From contig CAZOFH010000009.1 in the NCBI GenBank assembly GCA_964579205.1, forward strand, positions 1 through 40,316: a DNA stretch of 40,316 bases, written 5' to 3'. Both the position numbers and the translations under genes were made by a program. The stretch comes from UBA7867 sp964579205 (GTDB lineage: Bacteria; Bacillota; Clostridia; Christensenellales; UBA1242). A model generated the notes under the pieces. It did not search any database and had not been told where the DNA came from. It saw only the letters and a program-made list of their open reading frames with translations. Below are positions 23,167 to 32,163 of this stretch, one piece after another; positions within the stretch are counted from its first letter, which is position 1, and each line of letters begins with the position of its first letter.

Positions 23167-24806
23167 TCGAAAGCAAGCAAAGTGTTGTCCGCCAATTTGT
23201 CTATATCAAAAGTGCAAATATTATTTAGGCGCAAGTCATTGATATTGACCGAATGCCAGTCGGGGCAAATGGACAAGCGCAATTTTTTACCACGCAAAAG
23301 TATCGCCGTGTCGATATGCTCGTGCTTTGTCGGCGCAACGGTCAGGATATTCTGCGCAAGCCCTATCCCCAATAGTGTGGTTAGCCTATATTCATTATCC
23401 GCAGAGTCTATCGCACACGGGACAGCAGGCAAACTCAGGTTTATCCGCTGATGCGCTCGTTCATTACGCACAATGGGCAGTATTTTTTTGCAAAAAGCCA
23501 CACTCTCAGCATCCCTTCTGCCTACAGCGTAATCTAGCCCCAGAATGAGCAGCCTACGCAATTTCTTTGCCCTCATTACACGCGACGATGGGAAAGTAAC
23601 GATTAGGCTCAAGACCAAATTGGCGAGCAAAAATCGCGTCTTGGTCGGCAAAAAGTGATAATTGATAGACTGCACCAATGGTGCTACCGCTACATCGTAG
23701 CCGTGCAGCACGCATAGATTGAGCCTGCGTATAGCCGCATCCACCGATACCGCTTCCCTAGCAGAATACATATCGCACAAACACGACTCATTCGGCAACT
23801 CGCCCCAATCCACGTATTGATAAAAAGGCAAAATCCGCATTCCACACTCGCTAACATTCGTCTGAATCGCTAGATAATATTGCCCCCACATATTCTGTAG
23901 TTTGTACTCAAACTCGGCGTCACACACTAGCCTAATGCTAATATTGGTGAGCAAATCGACAATCACTAGTTTTTTGCCCACTTTTTTGAGGCGGAGAACC
24001 TTGCTAAGCCCCAAACTATTCAGTTGAATTAGCCCGCTACCCCGAAAACTGCTATAGCACCTAGGCTCCATAATTGTCGCATCAAAATCAGCAGGAATAC
24101 TCACGACACGCGCCGACAAGTCTAGTTTCTCTCTCATACTCTCGACCTGCAAATTGTTGTAACGCTGACTATCGAATGTCGGGCTGACTGCCCACGTGTC
24201 GGTGTCTATTATTCCGAAATTCTGCTGCTTGTACAACCTCAACTGCATAGCACTCAGTGTCGCCAAGGGGGCATTATAGGTAATGCTAGCCGAGCGCGTG
24301 ATTTTGCCACATATCCGCAACTTCCCGCCCTGAGTCTTGGCAATGCCAAAATCCAAAAAGCCTCGCAGCGACAAAAGCAAATCCCGTTCCCCCAGAGTCA
24401 CCGTCTTGCGGCTAGAGTCTAGGCAAAAAGCAAACTCAGGTTTGGCAAACTCTAGGCAAAATTCCCGTTCTGCCGCACAGTCAAATTTTACACCCGATTT
24501 GTCAATCTCTATCACTAGATTCGGGGCGCGGATTATCATCCTATTCGGCGCAATCGAAAAAGAAGTATGCAGACAAAATTTTATCCAAACTCTCGCCTCG
24601 CCCACCGAAATCCGGACACCCAAATTTTTGACAAAAGAGAGCCACACCGAGCCATTTGTCAAAACGAACACACCCTGTCCAAAAATCACCGCTCTAGCAG
24701 GCTTTAGGCGGATAGGTGTAATAAGTTTTAGAATAGGCTGCCGCGTCATTATTATCAAAATCGCAAAGACTATCATTGCGACGGTCGTCATTATCAAAAC
24801 AGTCAT
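23163..24806 (-). CDS. Unknown protein with an N-terminal membrane anchor
   Basis: I do not recognise this protein of 547 residues. The ATG 24804-24806 is chosen; a TTG two codons upstream is the alternative, and neither has a strong ribosome site. Residues about 1-22 (MTVLIMTTVAMIVFAILIIM) form one membrane helix, followed by a basic segment. The rest is soluble and rich in beta-type segments up to about 330, then largely helical (VDAAIRRLNLCVLHGYDV through RRLLILGLDYAVGRRDAESV), ending in short strands. It sits between rnpB and rarA on the same strand, with no clear promoter of its own. It may be read through from rnpB, whose terminator lies about 36 bases upstream of its start. Confidence 0.75.
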   Translation of the reverse strand: MTVLIMTTVAMIVFAILIIMTRQPILKLITPIRLKPARAVIFGQGVFVLTNGSVWLSFVKNLGVRISVGEARVWIKFCLHTSFSIAPNRMIIRAPNLVIEIDKSGVKFDCAAEREFCLEFAKPEFAFCLDSSRKTVTLGERDLLLSLRGFLDFGIAKTQGGKLRICGKITRSASITYNAPLATLSAMQLRLYKQQNFGIIDTDTWAVSPTFDSQRYNNLQVESMREKLDLSARVVSIPADFDATIMEPRCYSSFRGSGLIQLNSLGLSKVLRLKKVGKKLVIVDLLTNISIRLVCDAEFEYKLQNMWGQYYLAIQTNVSECGMRILPFYQYVDWGELPNESCLCDMYSAREAVSVDAAIRRLNLCVLHGYDVAVAPLVQSINYHFLPTKTRFLLANLVLSLIVTFPSSRVMRAKKLRRLLILGLDYAVGRRDAESVAFCKKILPIVRNERAHQRINLSLPAVPCAIDSADNEYRLTTLLGIGLAQNILTVAPTKHEHIDTAILLRGKKLRLSICPDWHSVNINDLRLNNICTFDIDKLADNTLLAFD

Positions 24807-24841
24807 ACCCAAATTATTGCCTAAAAACTCGCATATAAAAC

Positions 24842-24863
24842 GAAAAACACGCCGAAGCGTGTT
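24842..24863 (-). terminator. Terminator of rnpB
   Basis: AACACG and CGTGTT close over a CTTCGG tetraloop-like turn, followed on the minus strand by TTTCGTTTT, immediately after the mature RNase P RNA end. Confidence 0.85.
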
Positions 24864-24867
24864 CTCG

Positions 24868-25266
24868 TGTAGACTAGCCTATAAGCCGAGTTCTGTCCAG
24901 GACGGTCATCTATCTAGGCACACCATCGCTAGTGTGCTCAAGCGATGTATATCGGGATAAGAGCGGGCAACTCTTGTTTCATCCCTTATCTTGCACAAGG
25001 TGGGGTTTACATAGCGTATCATGTCTCCACGATACCGGTGGTCTCTTGAACCACCTTTCCAACCTTACCACTTAATTAACTTTTGTGAAAAAATAGGAGG
25101 TATGATATTAAAATATCAAAAAAACACAAAAATAGACAAGTGTGGCGGTATATTTCTGTTGCACTATCCTTGGAGTCGCCTCCACAAGACGTTATCTTGC
25201 ACCATTGCCCTACTGTGCTCGGACTTTCCTAATTCGAAACCGAATTCAACCGTCTAACTAGCTACA
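24868..25266 (-). ncRNA. rnpB: RNase P RNA, bacterial type A
   Basis: RNase P RNA is the catalytic RNA that cuts 5' leaders from pre-tRNAs. The conserved blocks are present on the minus strand: GGAAAGTCCGAGCACAG near the 5' end, GTGCAACAGAAATATACCGCC, GGTAAGGTTGGAAAGGTG, the GATGAAACAAGAG region, and ACAGAACTCGGCTTAT near the 3' end. The P1 stem pairs TGTAG-CTAG (25258-25266) with CTAG-T-CTACA (24868-24877). The P12 region (about 25075-25150) is very AT-rich with several poly-T stretches. The length is about 399 bases. Confidence 0.95.
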
Positions 25267-25271
25267 TTAGT

Positions 25272-25300
25272 AGTATAACACAAAAAGGATATTTTGTAAA
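25272..25300 (-). promoter_or_regulatory. SigA-type promoter of rnpB
   Basis: TTTACA (25295-25300) and TATACT (25272-25277) are 17 bases apart on the minus strand, 5-6 bases before the RNA start. Confidence 0.85.
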
Positions 25301-25356
25301 TACCCTTTTTGAAAATTTTTATAAAAAAGATAACTTTTTGACCAAAAACCGCGTAT

Positions 25357-26493
25357 TCAAGCCAAATCTTGTACGCAAACTAGTATATCAAACATATAAA
25401 ATGACTTGTTGTGAAACTCATTTTGGACGAATTCTGATACCACAGCACGGTGCATTTGACTAGCACTCTTTGGGTCATACTTTTCGTCGAGGTCGTAGGT
25501 CAAGTCACCGATACGCCCCAAACTACGCTCTGCTGTACTACGAGCAGACTGGTACATTGGGTCATATGCGACCGCTGTTTTGTACGCGTCTACCACAGCC
25601 TGCTCGCTTACATTCATAGCACCTGCGTTGTACTTATTCTCAAAAGCCACCAATTTAGCCTGTTGGCTCTCATATATACTCAGCATACTGTTGATACCCT
25701 TGGCAGGAACATGTGCGGTAAAATACTCCACGCCACCACTAACGATAGCGGCTTCATTATAAAATGTAGCCAAGTCAAAACGCGCGTATGTGTCCACCAA
25801 CTGAGTCATCTGAGTGAGGTAATATCTCTCAATTTTACCCGGAGCGAGCCTACCAGTGTCGCTATCATTTAAGTCATTCCAAAAATACAAGTTCGCGACA
25901 TCGGCAAAATCCAAACTCAAACTACAACTAGCCAGCAGCAGGTCAACGTAACTATCTAACAACTGTTCCAAAAACGACTGGTCGATAGCACTATTCTTGT
26001 CAAAGTCATCGCCACGTGTCTCAAATTTTATCAAGTTAAATACAAAATCATCCGTCTTGTCATTCAACACTGCCAATTTTGCCACTAGCCCGTTTACCCT
26101 ATCGGCAGGGATTTCTTTGAGAGGAGTGACTGCGATATATTTGTTAATAATTATATTGCTGGCTCTCAGTGCAGGCTCAAAAATCGCCTGCTCGCTCCCG
26201 CCCTTGTTTGACAATCTGGTAAACTTTAGCACTTGGTCGCTCACCATATCGCTATCAATAACCGCACGCATCTTTTCATTGGTATAGTTGACAAACACAC
26301 GCCCGCTCGCATCAAAGATTGAATTGTGATTGGTATCGCTCAAAGTATTGCTAGCGACATAGTTTTTGTACGCCTGCTGAAACTCGGCGTAGGTATAATT
26401 TTGACCGCTACATCCCGCAAAAGCTAGTAGACACATCGCGCATACAAAGATTGCGCAAACGGCACAAAAAGCCAAACTCTTACTCTTACTCAT
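25357..26493 (-). CDS. Unknown lipoprotein
   Basis: The 378-residue protein has a lipoprotein signal peptide with lipobox AFAGC (Cys at about 28). It is otherwise a mainly helical, soluble, extracytoplasmic protein rich in Tyr, Asp and Asn. I do not recognise the family. It follows the 307-residue membrane-anchored protein by 3 bases, and its GGGGGTG ribosome site lies inside that gene. The two are therefore translated together and probably function together at the cell surface. It is the last gene of the apparent ileS operon. No clear terminator was seen behind it before the rnpB promoter. Confidence 0.85.
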   Translation of the reverse strand: MSKSKSLAFCAVCAIFVCAMCLLAFAGCSGQNYTYAEFQQAYKNYVASNTLSDTNHNSIFDASGRVFVNYTNEKMRAVIDSDMVSDQVLKFTRLSNKGGSEQAIFEPALRASNIIINKYIAVTPLKEIPADRVNGLVAKLAVLNDKTDDFVFNLIKFETRGDDFDKNSAIDQSFLEQLLDSYVDLLLASCSLSLDFADVANLYFWNDLNDSDTGRLAPGKIERYYLTQMTQLVDTYARFDLATFYNEAAIVSGGVEYFTAHVPAKGINSMLSIYESQQAKLVAFENKYNAGAMNVSEQAVVDAYKTAVAYDPMYQSARSTAERSLGRIGDLTYDLDEKYDPKSASQMHRAVVSEFVQNEFHNKSFYMFDILVCVQDLA

Positions 26494-26496
26494 ACA

Positions 26497-27420
26497 CTAC
26501 ACCCCCTCTGCTAGTCCTAGCGCTACCAAGAGTTTCCTCGCCTGCGACTTTTGCTCAGTATCCTCGATAGCATTGACAGTCTGCACCTTGGCTGCACTAG
26601 ATAGCACGGCGTCAAAATTTACGCCTTTTGCAAAGTAGCCCAACACCTCGCTTACACAAGCATCAGTAGTCTGCGCGATATAATGATTGCGCTCAATTTC
26701 ACCAAACTTGGCTACCATTTGCTTGGTCTCGAGATAGACTGTCGCGGTAGATGTCGCATCTGTTTTATTTATCTCGGCATTGTACACCGCGATCTGCTTG
26801 TTTAGGCAATAACTGTACATATACTGCGCGTTGCTAAATGGGCTGACCCCTTCATAATAGGCAGCGCTCGTGCTGACAAACACCGTATTCGCAAGTGCTG
26901 CAAAATTGCTAGCATATGCGCGCAAGTCTCTGACTATTGTCTTAAAATTCTCTAGTAATGCAGCCGATTGCGACGCGGTAGGGCTAGCACCATAAGACTC
27001 TTTGCTCGTGTTGAAAACTATAATACTGCGCATCAGAGTAGTCGCAGAATTTTGGATAGCAGTCAAGTGCTGCCTCAATTCATCCTCACTACTCTTGACA
27101 ATGATGAGTCTAGCATCATTGGCAGACAGCAGATATTGGCTAGCGTATAGAGACAAATACGCCTCTTTGTACCCCAAGCCCCCATTGCTCTCTGCATAAG
27201 TATAATATGCCCCGACCTCCAAGCCTCCGAGGGTTGTTTCAATTTTTGTCACATTATCAGAACTCAGAGTAGTATTATACTCTTGAAAAATCATATTATC
27301 AGCCGTGGCAGCGTCATCGCGAGCCTTGATGATGAAAAAGTACACACAAGTAAAAATCAGGCTCAACAGCACAACAGCCAACACAACTCTCAGCGCCACT
27401 ACACCAGAAGATTTATTCAT
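26497..27420 (-). CDS. Unknown membrane-anchored helical protein
   Basis: The 307-residue protein starts with a short basic tail, then one membrane helix at about 8-30 (VALRVVLAVVLLSLIFTCVYFF). A predicted helical extracytoplasmic domain follows, rich in Ala, Ser and Thr. I do not recognise the family. GGGGAGG lies 6 bases before the ATG, 15 bases after the pseudouridine-synthase-like gene. With the lipoprotein next to it, it looks like a two-component envelope module travelling in the ileS operon. Confidence 0.85.
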   Translation of the reverse strand: MNKSSGVVALRVVLAVVLLSLIFTCVYFFIIKARDDAATADNMIFQEYNTTLSSDNVTKIETTLGGLEVGAYYTYAESNGGLGYKEAYLSLYASQYLLSANDARLIIVKSSEDELRQHLTAIQNSATTLMRSIIVFNTSKESYGASPTASQSAALLENFKTIVRDLRAYASNFAALANTVFVSTSAAYYEGVSPFSNAQYMYSYCLNKQIAVYNAEINKTDATSTATVYLETKQMVAKFGEIERNHYIAQTTDACVSEVLGYFAKGVNFDAVLSSAAKVQTVNAIEDTEQKSQARKLLVALGLAEGV

Positions 27421-27435
27421 AATCTACCTCCCCGA

Positions 27436-28089
27436 TTAAATTTTGAACCACTTTTCTATGTCAAAGAATGACCAAGGTTTGCCCTCAGGCACGACTACGA
27501 AACTGCGCGTCGTATCTTTGTTGGGCAAAACGAACCGCATCTGTGCGAGTGTCAGCGCAAGATGAGTGTTTTTTGCCAAAGAATCACCTTTGTAATCTTT
27601 GTCACCAAATACAGGAATACCCAAATCAGACAGACCAAACCTCAAAAATTCGATTTCACCCACAAAACCAGTGATTTTGACTAGGCTAATCTTGTCCACC
27701 TTCTCTAGCACTTGATACTCAAATGAAAAGTTCATCGCGCCGTAGTTTAACGCAGGAATGTGGTTAATCAGCCCTGTCTGTTTGTCCCGACTCACACACG
27801 CGGAATAAACGCCTCTATCCGCCTTTGGGCTACCTATCACTACGGCATAAAAAGTCAATTCTAGGTCGCCAGTCGCGATTTGCTGAGTCAAGTCTACAAT
27901 AGTCCTGTTGTTAGCGAAAACGCATAGCCCGCTTATCTCATTTGACAATTCAAATACAGGGGTCGCCACGACAGCAAATTTTTCCATTGCCTTGGCACTA
28001 GCCTGCTCTGCAAACATCACAAAATCTATCCCCTGCTCTTTGTACGCGACCAACATATTTTCGTCGAATAAAACAATTTTTGATTTCAT
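27436..28089 (-). CDS. RluA-like protein lacking the catalytic aspartate
   Basis: The 217-residue protein follows the RluA pseudouridine synthase pattern along its length. FELSNEISGLCVFANN (46-61) stands where the family has HRLD..TSGLL.FAKN. LTFYAVVIGSP (78-88) matches KxYxAxVxG. SLVKITGFVGEIEFLRFGLSDLGIPVFGDKDY (135-166) matches the LxTGRxHQIRxH..xxGxPIxGDxxYG region. In place of the catalytic Asp stands Ser49, and the THQIR motif is also lost. The ATG overlaps the ileS stop by one base (TAATG), so the two are coupled. It is probably a non-catalytic RNA-binding relative; its role is unknown. Confidence 0.7.
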   Translation of the reverse strand: MKSKIVLFDENMLVAYKEQGIDFVMFAEQASAKAMEKFAVVATPVFELSNEISGLCVFANNRTIVDLTQQIATGDLELTFYAVVIGSPKADRGVYSACVSRDKQTGLINHIPALNYGAMNFSFEYQVLEKVDKISLVKITGFVGEIEFLRFGLSDLGIPVFGDKDYKGDSLAKNTHLALTLAQMRFVLPNKDTTRSFVVVPEGKPWSFFDIEKWFKI

Positions 28090-31000
28090 TACAATTCTAC
28101 CTTTTTAATTGAAATTTTACATTCCACTCCATTGATATCGGTCGATTTTGTGATGGCATACTCACCACCAAACTCGATAGATTGGGCTAGTAATGTCTCG
28201 CTAATAAGTGCGCGCGACTCCTCGAGTACGCTAGCGAGCCCCGACTCAGTCTCCACGCGCAACAGAATGTTGTCCTCCACCTCAAAACCTGCCTCTTTGC
28301 GCATATTCTGCACCTTGCTCACGAACTCACGCACATTACCCTCATTGATAAGTGCTGGGGTCAATTCGGTATCCAAAACTACCGTTATCATCCCGGCAGT
28401 CTCGGCTGTACAATTTGGCTTGCTCTTTGGATAGACCAAAATGTCGCTAGGACTGAGTACTATCCCTTCATCCACCACGATCTGCATCTCAGGATTAGAG
28501 CGCATATCGGTGACCAGTTGATACGCATCTACCTTACTCAAAAAGTCACGGATTTTACCCAAATCCTTGCCATATTTTGGACCCAAAGTCTTGAGCTGCG
28601 GCTTTAATTCAAAGGTAATAAAGGTGCGTGCATCAGCGATAAATTCTACACTCTTTACATTGAGGTCGTCGGCAATTACCTGCACCAACTCACTATTAAG
28701 GGCTATATTATTCGCCGAATATACATAGATTTTGCCTAATGGCTGCCTATTCTTGATATTAGCCTCATTCCTACCTGCACGACCGAGAGCGACAATGTCG
28801 ATGACCTCTTGCATAGCGCGGTTGAGCGAATAGTCGATGACTGCTCTATCAGCCACAGGATAATCCTCAAGGTGCACACTAGGTTTGCCCTTGCCTTGCA
28901 TCAAATTGAGATAAATTTTGTCACTGACGAACGGCATAAATGGCGCGCAGAGTTTGGTCAAAGTCACCAGCACATAGTATAGCGTACAGAATGCCGCCGT
29001 CTTGTCCTCGCTCTCACCATTCACCCAAAATCTCTCACGGCTGCGACGCACATACCAGTTACTCAAAATGTCGATAAAATCGCACAATCCGCGAGTAGTA
29101 TCGGTAAAGTTGAAATCCTTCATCAGAGCGTCTATATTGTCAATCAATTCGTTTAGTTGCGACAATAGCCATTTGTCCATTAGACTGAGTTTGCACTCGC
29201 GAATATCCCTTGGTTCAAAGCCGTCGATATTGGCATACAGCACAAAGAAAGAGTACACATTCCACAGTGTAGACAAGGTCTTGCGCTGAATTTCGGCTAG
29301 CCCAGCCTCATCGAATTTTTGTCCCATCCAAGGTGCTGAATTTGAGCAGAAATACAGTCTCACAGCATCGGCACCATACTTGTCAATCAGTTCGTCAGGG
29401 TTGACCACATTCCCCAAAGATTTGCTCATCTTTTGACCATTTTTGTCCGAAATCAGTCCACACATCACGCAAGACTTGTACGGAGTTTTGCCGAATACCA
29501 TAGTAGATATCGCCTGCAATGTATAAAACCATCCTCTAGTCTGGTCTTGCGCCTCACAGATAAAGTCTGCAGGGAATTGCTCCTCAAAAATCTCTTTGTT
29601 CTCAAATGGGTAATGCCACTGTGCAAAAGGCATAGCACCGCTATCATACCAACAGTCGATAACTTGCGGCACGCGCCTAAATGTACCGCCACAAGGACAG
29701 TCAAAAGTCACTGCGTCAATAAATGGCTTGTGCAATTCTACAAAGTCATCATTCCCTTTGAGTTGATTGAGTTCTGCCCTAGAGCCTATTGCGTGGAGTT
29801 TACCACACTTGTCACAACGCCATATATTGAGCGGAGTACCCCAGTACCTATCACGTGACAAGTTCCAGTCGATATTGTTACGCAAAAAGTTGCCCATACG
29901 CCCCTCGCGTACAGATTCTGGGTGCCAAGCGACCTCATTATTGTTACGCACCAAGGCTTCACGATATTGCGAAGTCTTGACAAACCAGCCCGCACGAGCG
30001 TAATTTATGAGCGGAGTATGGCAGCGCCAGCAGTGTGGATATTCGTGAATTACCTCTTGCTCTTTGACTACCTTGCCTGCCTGCTTTAAGTCTTCGATTA
30101 TCTCCAAATTCGCCACGATATTGCGTTTGCCTGCGTATTTTGGCAAATCATTTTTAAAGCAGCCTTTGTCATCTATTAGGTTGACCACGGGCAAGTCATA
30201 CTCTTTGCCGACCTCGTAGTCCTCAGGGCCAAAGGCAGGCGCGATATGCACGATACCAGTACCATCGGTGAGAGTGACGTAGTTAGCGTTGGTTAGATAA
30301 TACGCCTTTTTGCCCTGCAGCAGTGCTGGCGGCAAATCAAATAGCGGCTCATATTCTCCACCCACTAGTTCGCTACCCAAGTACCTATTCACTATCTCGT
30401 ATTCCTCGAATAGTCTACTGATGAGAGCCTCTGCCAAGATGTAGTGCTCGCCTGTTGGTACCGCGATTTCCGCATAGGTAAACTCACTATTGAGACACAG
30501 CGCCGTGTTGCTAGGCAGTGTCCAAGGAGTAGTCGTCCACGCAATATAATAGGTATTAGCCAAATCCTTTGCCTTAAAACGGACAAATAATGTCTTGTCC
30601 TTGACAGTCTGATAGCCCTGCGCGACCTCGTGATTGGCTAGGCTGGTACCACAACGAGGGCAGTATGGCGAAACCTTGTACCCCTCGTAAATGTCTCCCT
30701 TATCAAAAAGCTGCTTTAGCGACCACCAAATCGACTCTACAAAGCCGTCATCACACGTCCTATATGCATTATCAAAGTCCACCCAAAAACCTAGTTTGCG
30801 AGTCGCAGTGCGCCACTCACTCTCATAAGTATTAATGATTTCTTTACACTTGGCGATGTATTTGTCCACCCCAAAAGGCTCAATCTCAGTCTTGTTTTTG
30901 AGCCCCAAGTCCTTTTCTGCTTTCAATTCCACAGGCAAGCCGTGCGTATCCCAGCCAGCCTTGCGCCGAACCTTGTACCCGCGCATCGCGTAGTAGCGGA

Positions 31001-31205
31001 GAATCGAATCCTTGTAAATACGGGTGGTCGCGTGACCGATGTGCGGCAAACCATTCATCCCCGGAGGTCCCTCATAAAACACAAACGGCTCGCAACCCTC
31101 GCGATTTTTGAGACTTTGGGCAAAGATGTCACGCTCGTCCCAATTATTCAAAATCTCTCTATCCACCTCAGGCAAATTCAAATTACTATTCACTTTTTCA
31201 AACAT
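28089..31205 (-). CDS. ileS: Isoleucyl-tRNA synthetase
   Basis: IleRS charges tRNA-Ile and edits valine. The 1038-residue class I enzyme has the HIGH motif as PHIGH (54-58, in EGPPGMNGLPHIGH) and KMSKS at about 592-596 (KNGQKMSKSLGN). It also has the editing domain (WTTTPWTLPSN, DGTGIVHIAPAFGPEDY) and the tRNA anticodon-binding region (SRERFWVNG onward). The C-terminal part (VELKAEKDLG-type N-terminus and a long C-terminus without a clear zinc finger) resembles the type 2, eukaryote-like IleS. That group is often less sensitive to mupirocin, but sensitivity here is an inference. GAGG precedes the ATG. It lies 14 bases after the CBS-domain gene, and no T-box is present. Confidence 0.97.
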   Translation of the reverse strand: MFEKVNSNLNLPEVDREILNNWDERDIFAQSLKNREGCEPFVFYEGPPGMNGLPHIGHATTRIYKDSILRYYAMRGYKVRRKAGWDTHGLPVELKAEKDLGLKNKTEIEPFGVDKYIAKCKEIINTYESEWRTATRKLGFWVDFDNAYRTCDDGFVESIWWSLKQLFDKGDIYEGYKVSPYCPRCGTSLANHEVAQGYQTVKDKTLFVRFKAKDLANTYYIAWTTTPWTLPSNTALCLNSEFTYAEIAVPTGEHYILAEALISRLFEEYEIVNRYLGSELVGGEYEPLFDLPPALLQGKKAYYLTNANYVTLTDGTGIVHIAPAFGPEDYEVGKEYDLPVVNLIDDKGCFKNDLPKYAGKRNIVANLEIIEDLKQAGKVVKEQEVIHEYPHCWRCHTPLINYARAGWFVKTSQYREALVRNNNEVAWHPESVREGRMGNFLRNNIDWNLSRDRYWGTPLNIWRCDKCGKLHAIGSRAELNQLKGNDDFVELHKPFIDAVTFDCPCGGTFRRVPQVIDCWYDSGAMPFAQWHYPFENKEIFEEQFPADFICEAQDQTRGWFYTLQAISTMVFGKTPYKSCVMCGLISDKNGQKMSKSLGNVVNPDELIDKYGADAVRLYFCSNSAPWMGQKFDEAGLAEIQRKTLSTLWNVYSFFVLYANIDGFEPRDIRECKLSLMDKWLLSQLNELIDNIDALMKDFNFTDTTRGLCDFIDILSNWYVRRSRERFWVNGESEDKTAAFCTLYYVLVTLTKLCAPFMPFVSDKIYLNLMQGKGKPSVHLEDYPVADRAVIDYSLNRAMQEVIDIVALGRAGRNEANIKNRQPLGKIYVYSANNIALNSELVQVIADDLNVKSVEFIADARTFITFELKPQLKTLGPKYGKDLGKIRDFLSKVDAYQLVTDMRSNPEMQIVVDEGIVLSPSDILVYPKSKPNCTAETAGMITVVLDTELTPALINEGNVREFVSKVQNMRKEAGFEVEDNILLRVETESGLASVLEESRALISETLLAQSIEFGGEYAITKSTDINGVECKISIKKVEL

Positions 31206-31219
31206 AAAAAAACCTCTAT

Positions 31220-31951
31220 CTAGATATTATAGTCGTCTACAACATTATTCAAATCAATGATATTTGCAACGGTCAAAATCCCCACAGGGCTCTCGAGATT
31301 GCTACCTGTACGAGTAATAACGATAGCCTGCAACTTGCGCTTTTGCTGAAAGAGGTTGAGTGCCTCTTCGACAGTGAGCGATACCGAACGAATAGCGAAT
31401 ACCACCTCGGCATCATTCTCATTGATGATAGCACTAATCGGCGTTTTGTCACAAAAATCGTCCAAATCCATACCTTCTACCACCCTAGCGCCCAAAAAGT
31501 CTACTAGCCTACTGGGCGTCAGGACACTCGCGATAGTCTCGTGATGACAAATCGGCAGATATTTGAACCCTGACTTTGCCACGGTAGCCATAGCAGTCTT
31601 GATAGACACATCACTATCTAGTACTAGCACATTCCTACTCGCGATCTCTTGGATAGCGACTGGTGGCTCAGCCAATAACTTGGCAATTTTCTCAAATTCC
31701 TCTACCACGTCGGTATGCGGCTCAGCGATCACACGCTCATCATTGCTATTATGAATGATCGCATTCCTGAGTCTCGCGTAGTCGATGAGTTTGTCCTCAT
31801 ATCTACGCACGATACTATTGAGCGGCACTGACCGCCTAATCATATCGTTAAAACTCATATTTCTCTTGAAATTGTATACCGCCCTCAATGTCTGGTCGAC
31901 AGCATTGTACGCATTGATAAATCTCATCGCGTTTGAACCACTATTACTCAT
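31220..31951 (-). CDS. HEPN-like domain fused to a CBS pair
   Basis: The 243-residue protein has an N-terminal helical domain (about 1-95) with RLRNAIIHN. This contains R62-x4-H67, the RX4-6H signature of HEPN-type RNases and related folds. A pair of CBS domains follows, about 98-165 (IASRNVLVLDSDVSIKTAMATV, YLPICHHETIASVLTPSRLVDFL) and about 170-240 (VSLTVEEALNLFQQ, AIVIT, PVGILTVANIIDLNN). CBS pairs bind adenine nucleotides and act as sensors. It is the first gene of the ileS operon, with GGTGG before the ATG and a promoter upstream. HEPN membership is inferred from the motif and helical content and needs a profile search. The CBS call is firm. Confidence 0.82.
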   Translation of the reverse strand: MSNSGSNAMRFINAYNAVDQTLRAVYNFKRNMSFNDMIRRSVPLNSIVRRYEDKLIDYARLRNAIIHNSNDERVIAEPHTDVVEEFEKIAKLLAEPPVAIQEIASRNVLVLDSDVSIKTAMATVAKSGFKYLPICHHETIASVLTPSRLVDFLGARVVEGMDLDDFCDKTPISAIINENDAEVVFAIRSVSLTVEEALNLFQQKRKLQAIVITRTGSNLESPVGILTVANIIDLNNVVDDYNI

Positions 31952-31974
31952 AATACCACCTTTTTTATCTTTTT

Positions 31975-32003
31975 ATTTTAGCACAAATATCAAAAAATAA
32001 CAA
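31975..32003 (-). promoter_or_regulatory. SigA-type promoter of the HEPN/CBS-ileS operon
   Basis: TTGTTA (31998-32003) and TAAAAT (31975-31980) are 17 bases apart on the minus strand. Confidence 0.7.
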
Positions 32004-32127
32004 TATTATATATCACATTTTATCAATTTTTTTTGAATATGACAAACATTTTACCATAGTTTGCTCTATTTTGTGGATTTATGCCAAAAATTTTGCTCTA
32101 ATAGTGCACAAACATAGCCCAAAATAC

Positions 32128-32156
32128 TTGCTTTTTGTATCGAATTATGCTAAAAT
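32128..32156 (+). promoter_or_regulatory. SigA-type promoter of the SRP RNA
   Basis: TTGCTT (32128-32133) and TAAAAT (32151-32156), preceded by an extended TGC, are 17 bases apart and end about 7 bases before the RNA start. Confidence 0.8.
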
Positions 32157-32163
32157 ACTCTTA

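Noticed and set aside
23163..24806. Glycoside-phosphorylase-like enzyme
   Set aside because: A vague similarity of the C-terminal part came to mind, but no catalytic motif could be found, so no function is assigned.
25021..25257. Open frame of 78 codons on the plus strand
   Set aside because: It lies entirely within the RNase P RNA gene, on the opposite strand.
27436..28089. Active RluA pseudouridine synthase
   Set aside because: The catalytic Asp position holds Ser49 and the second conserved motif is also lost.
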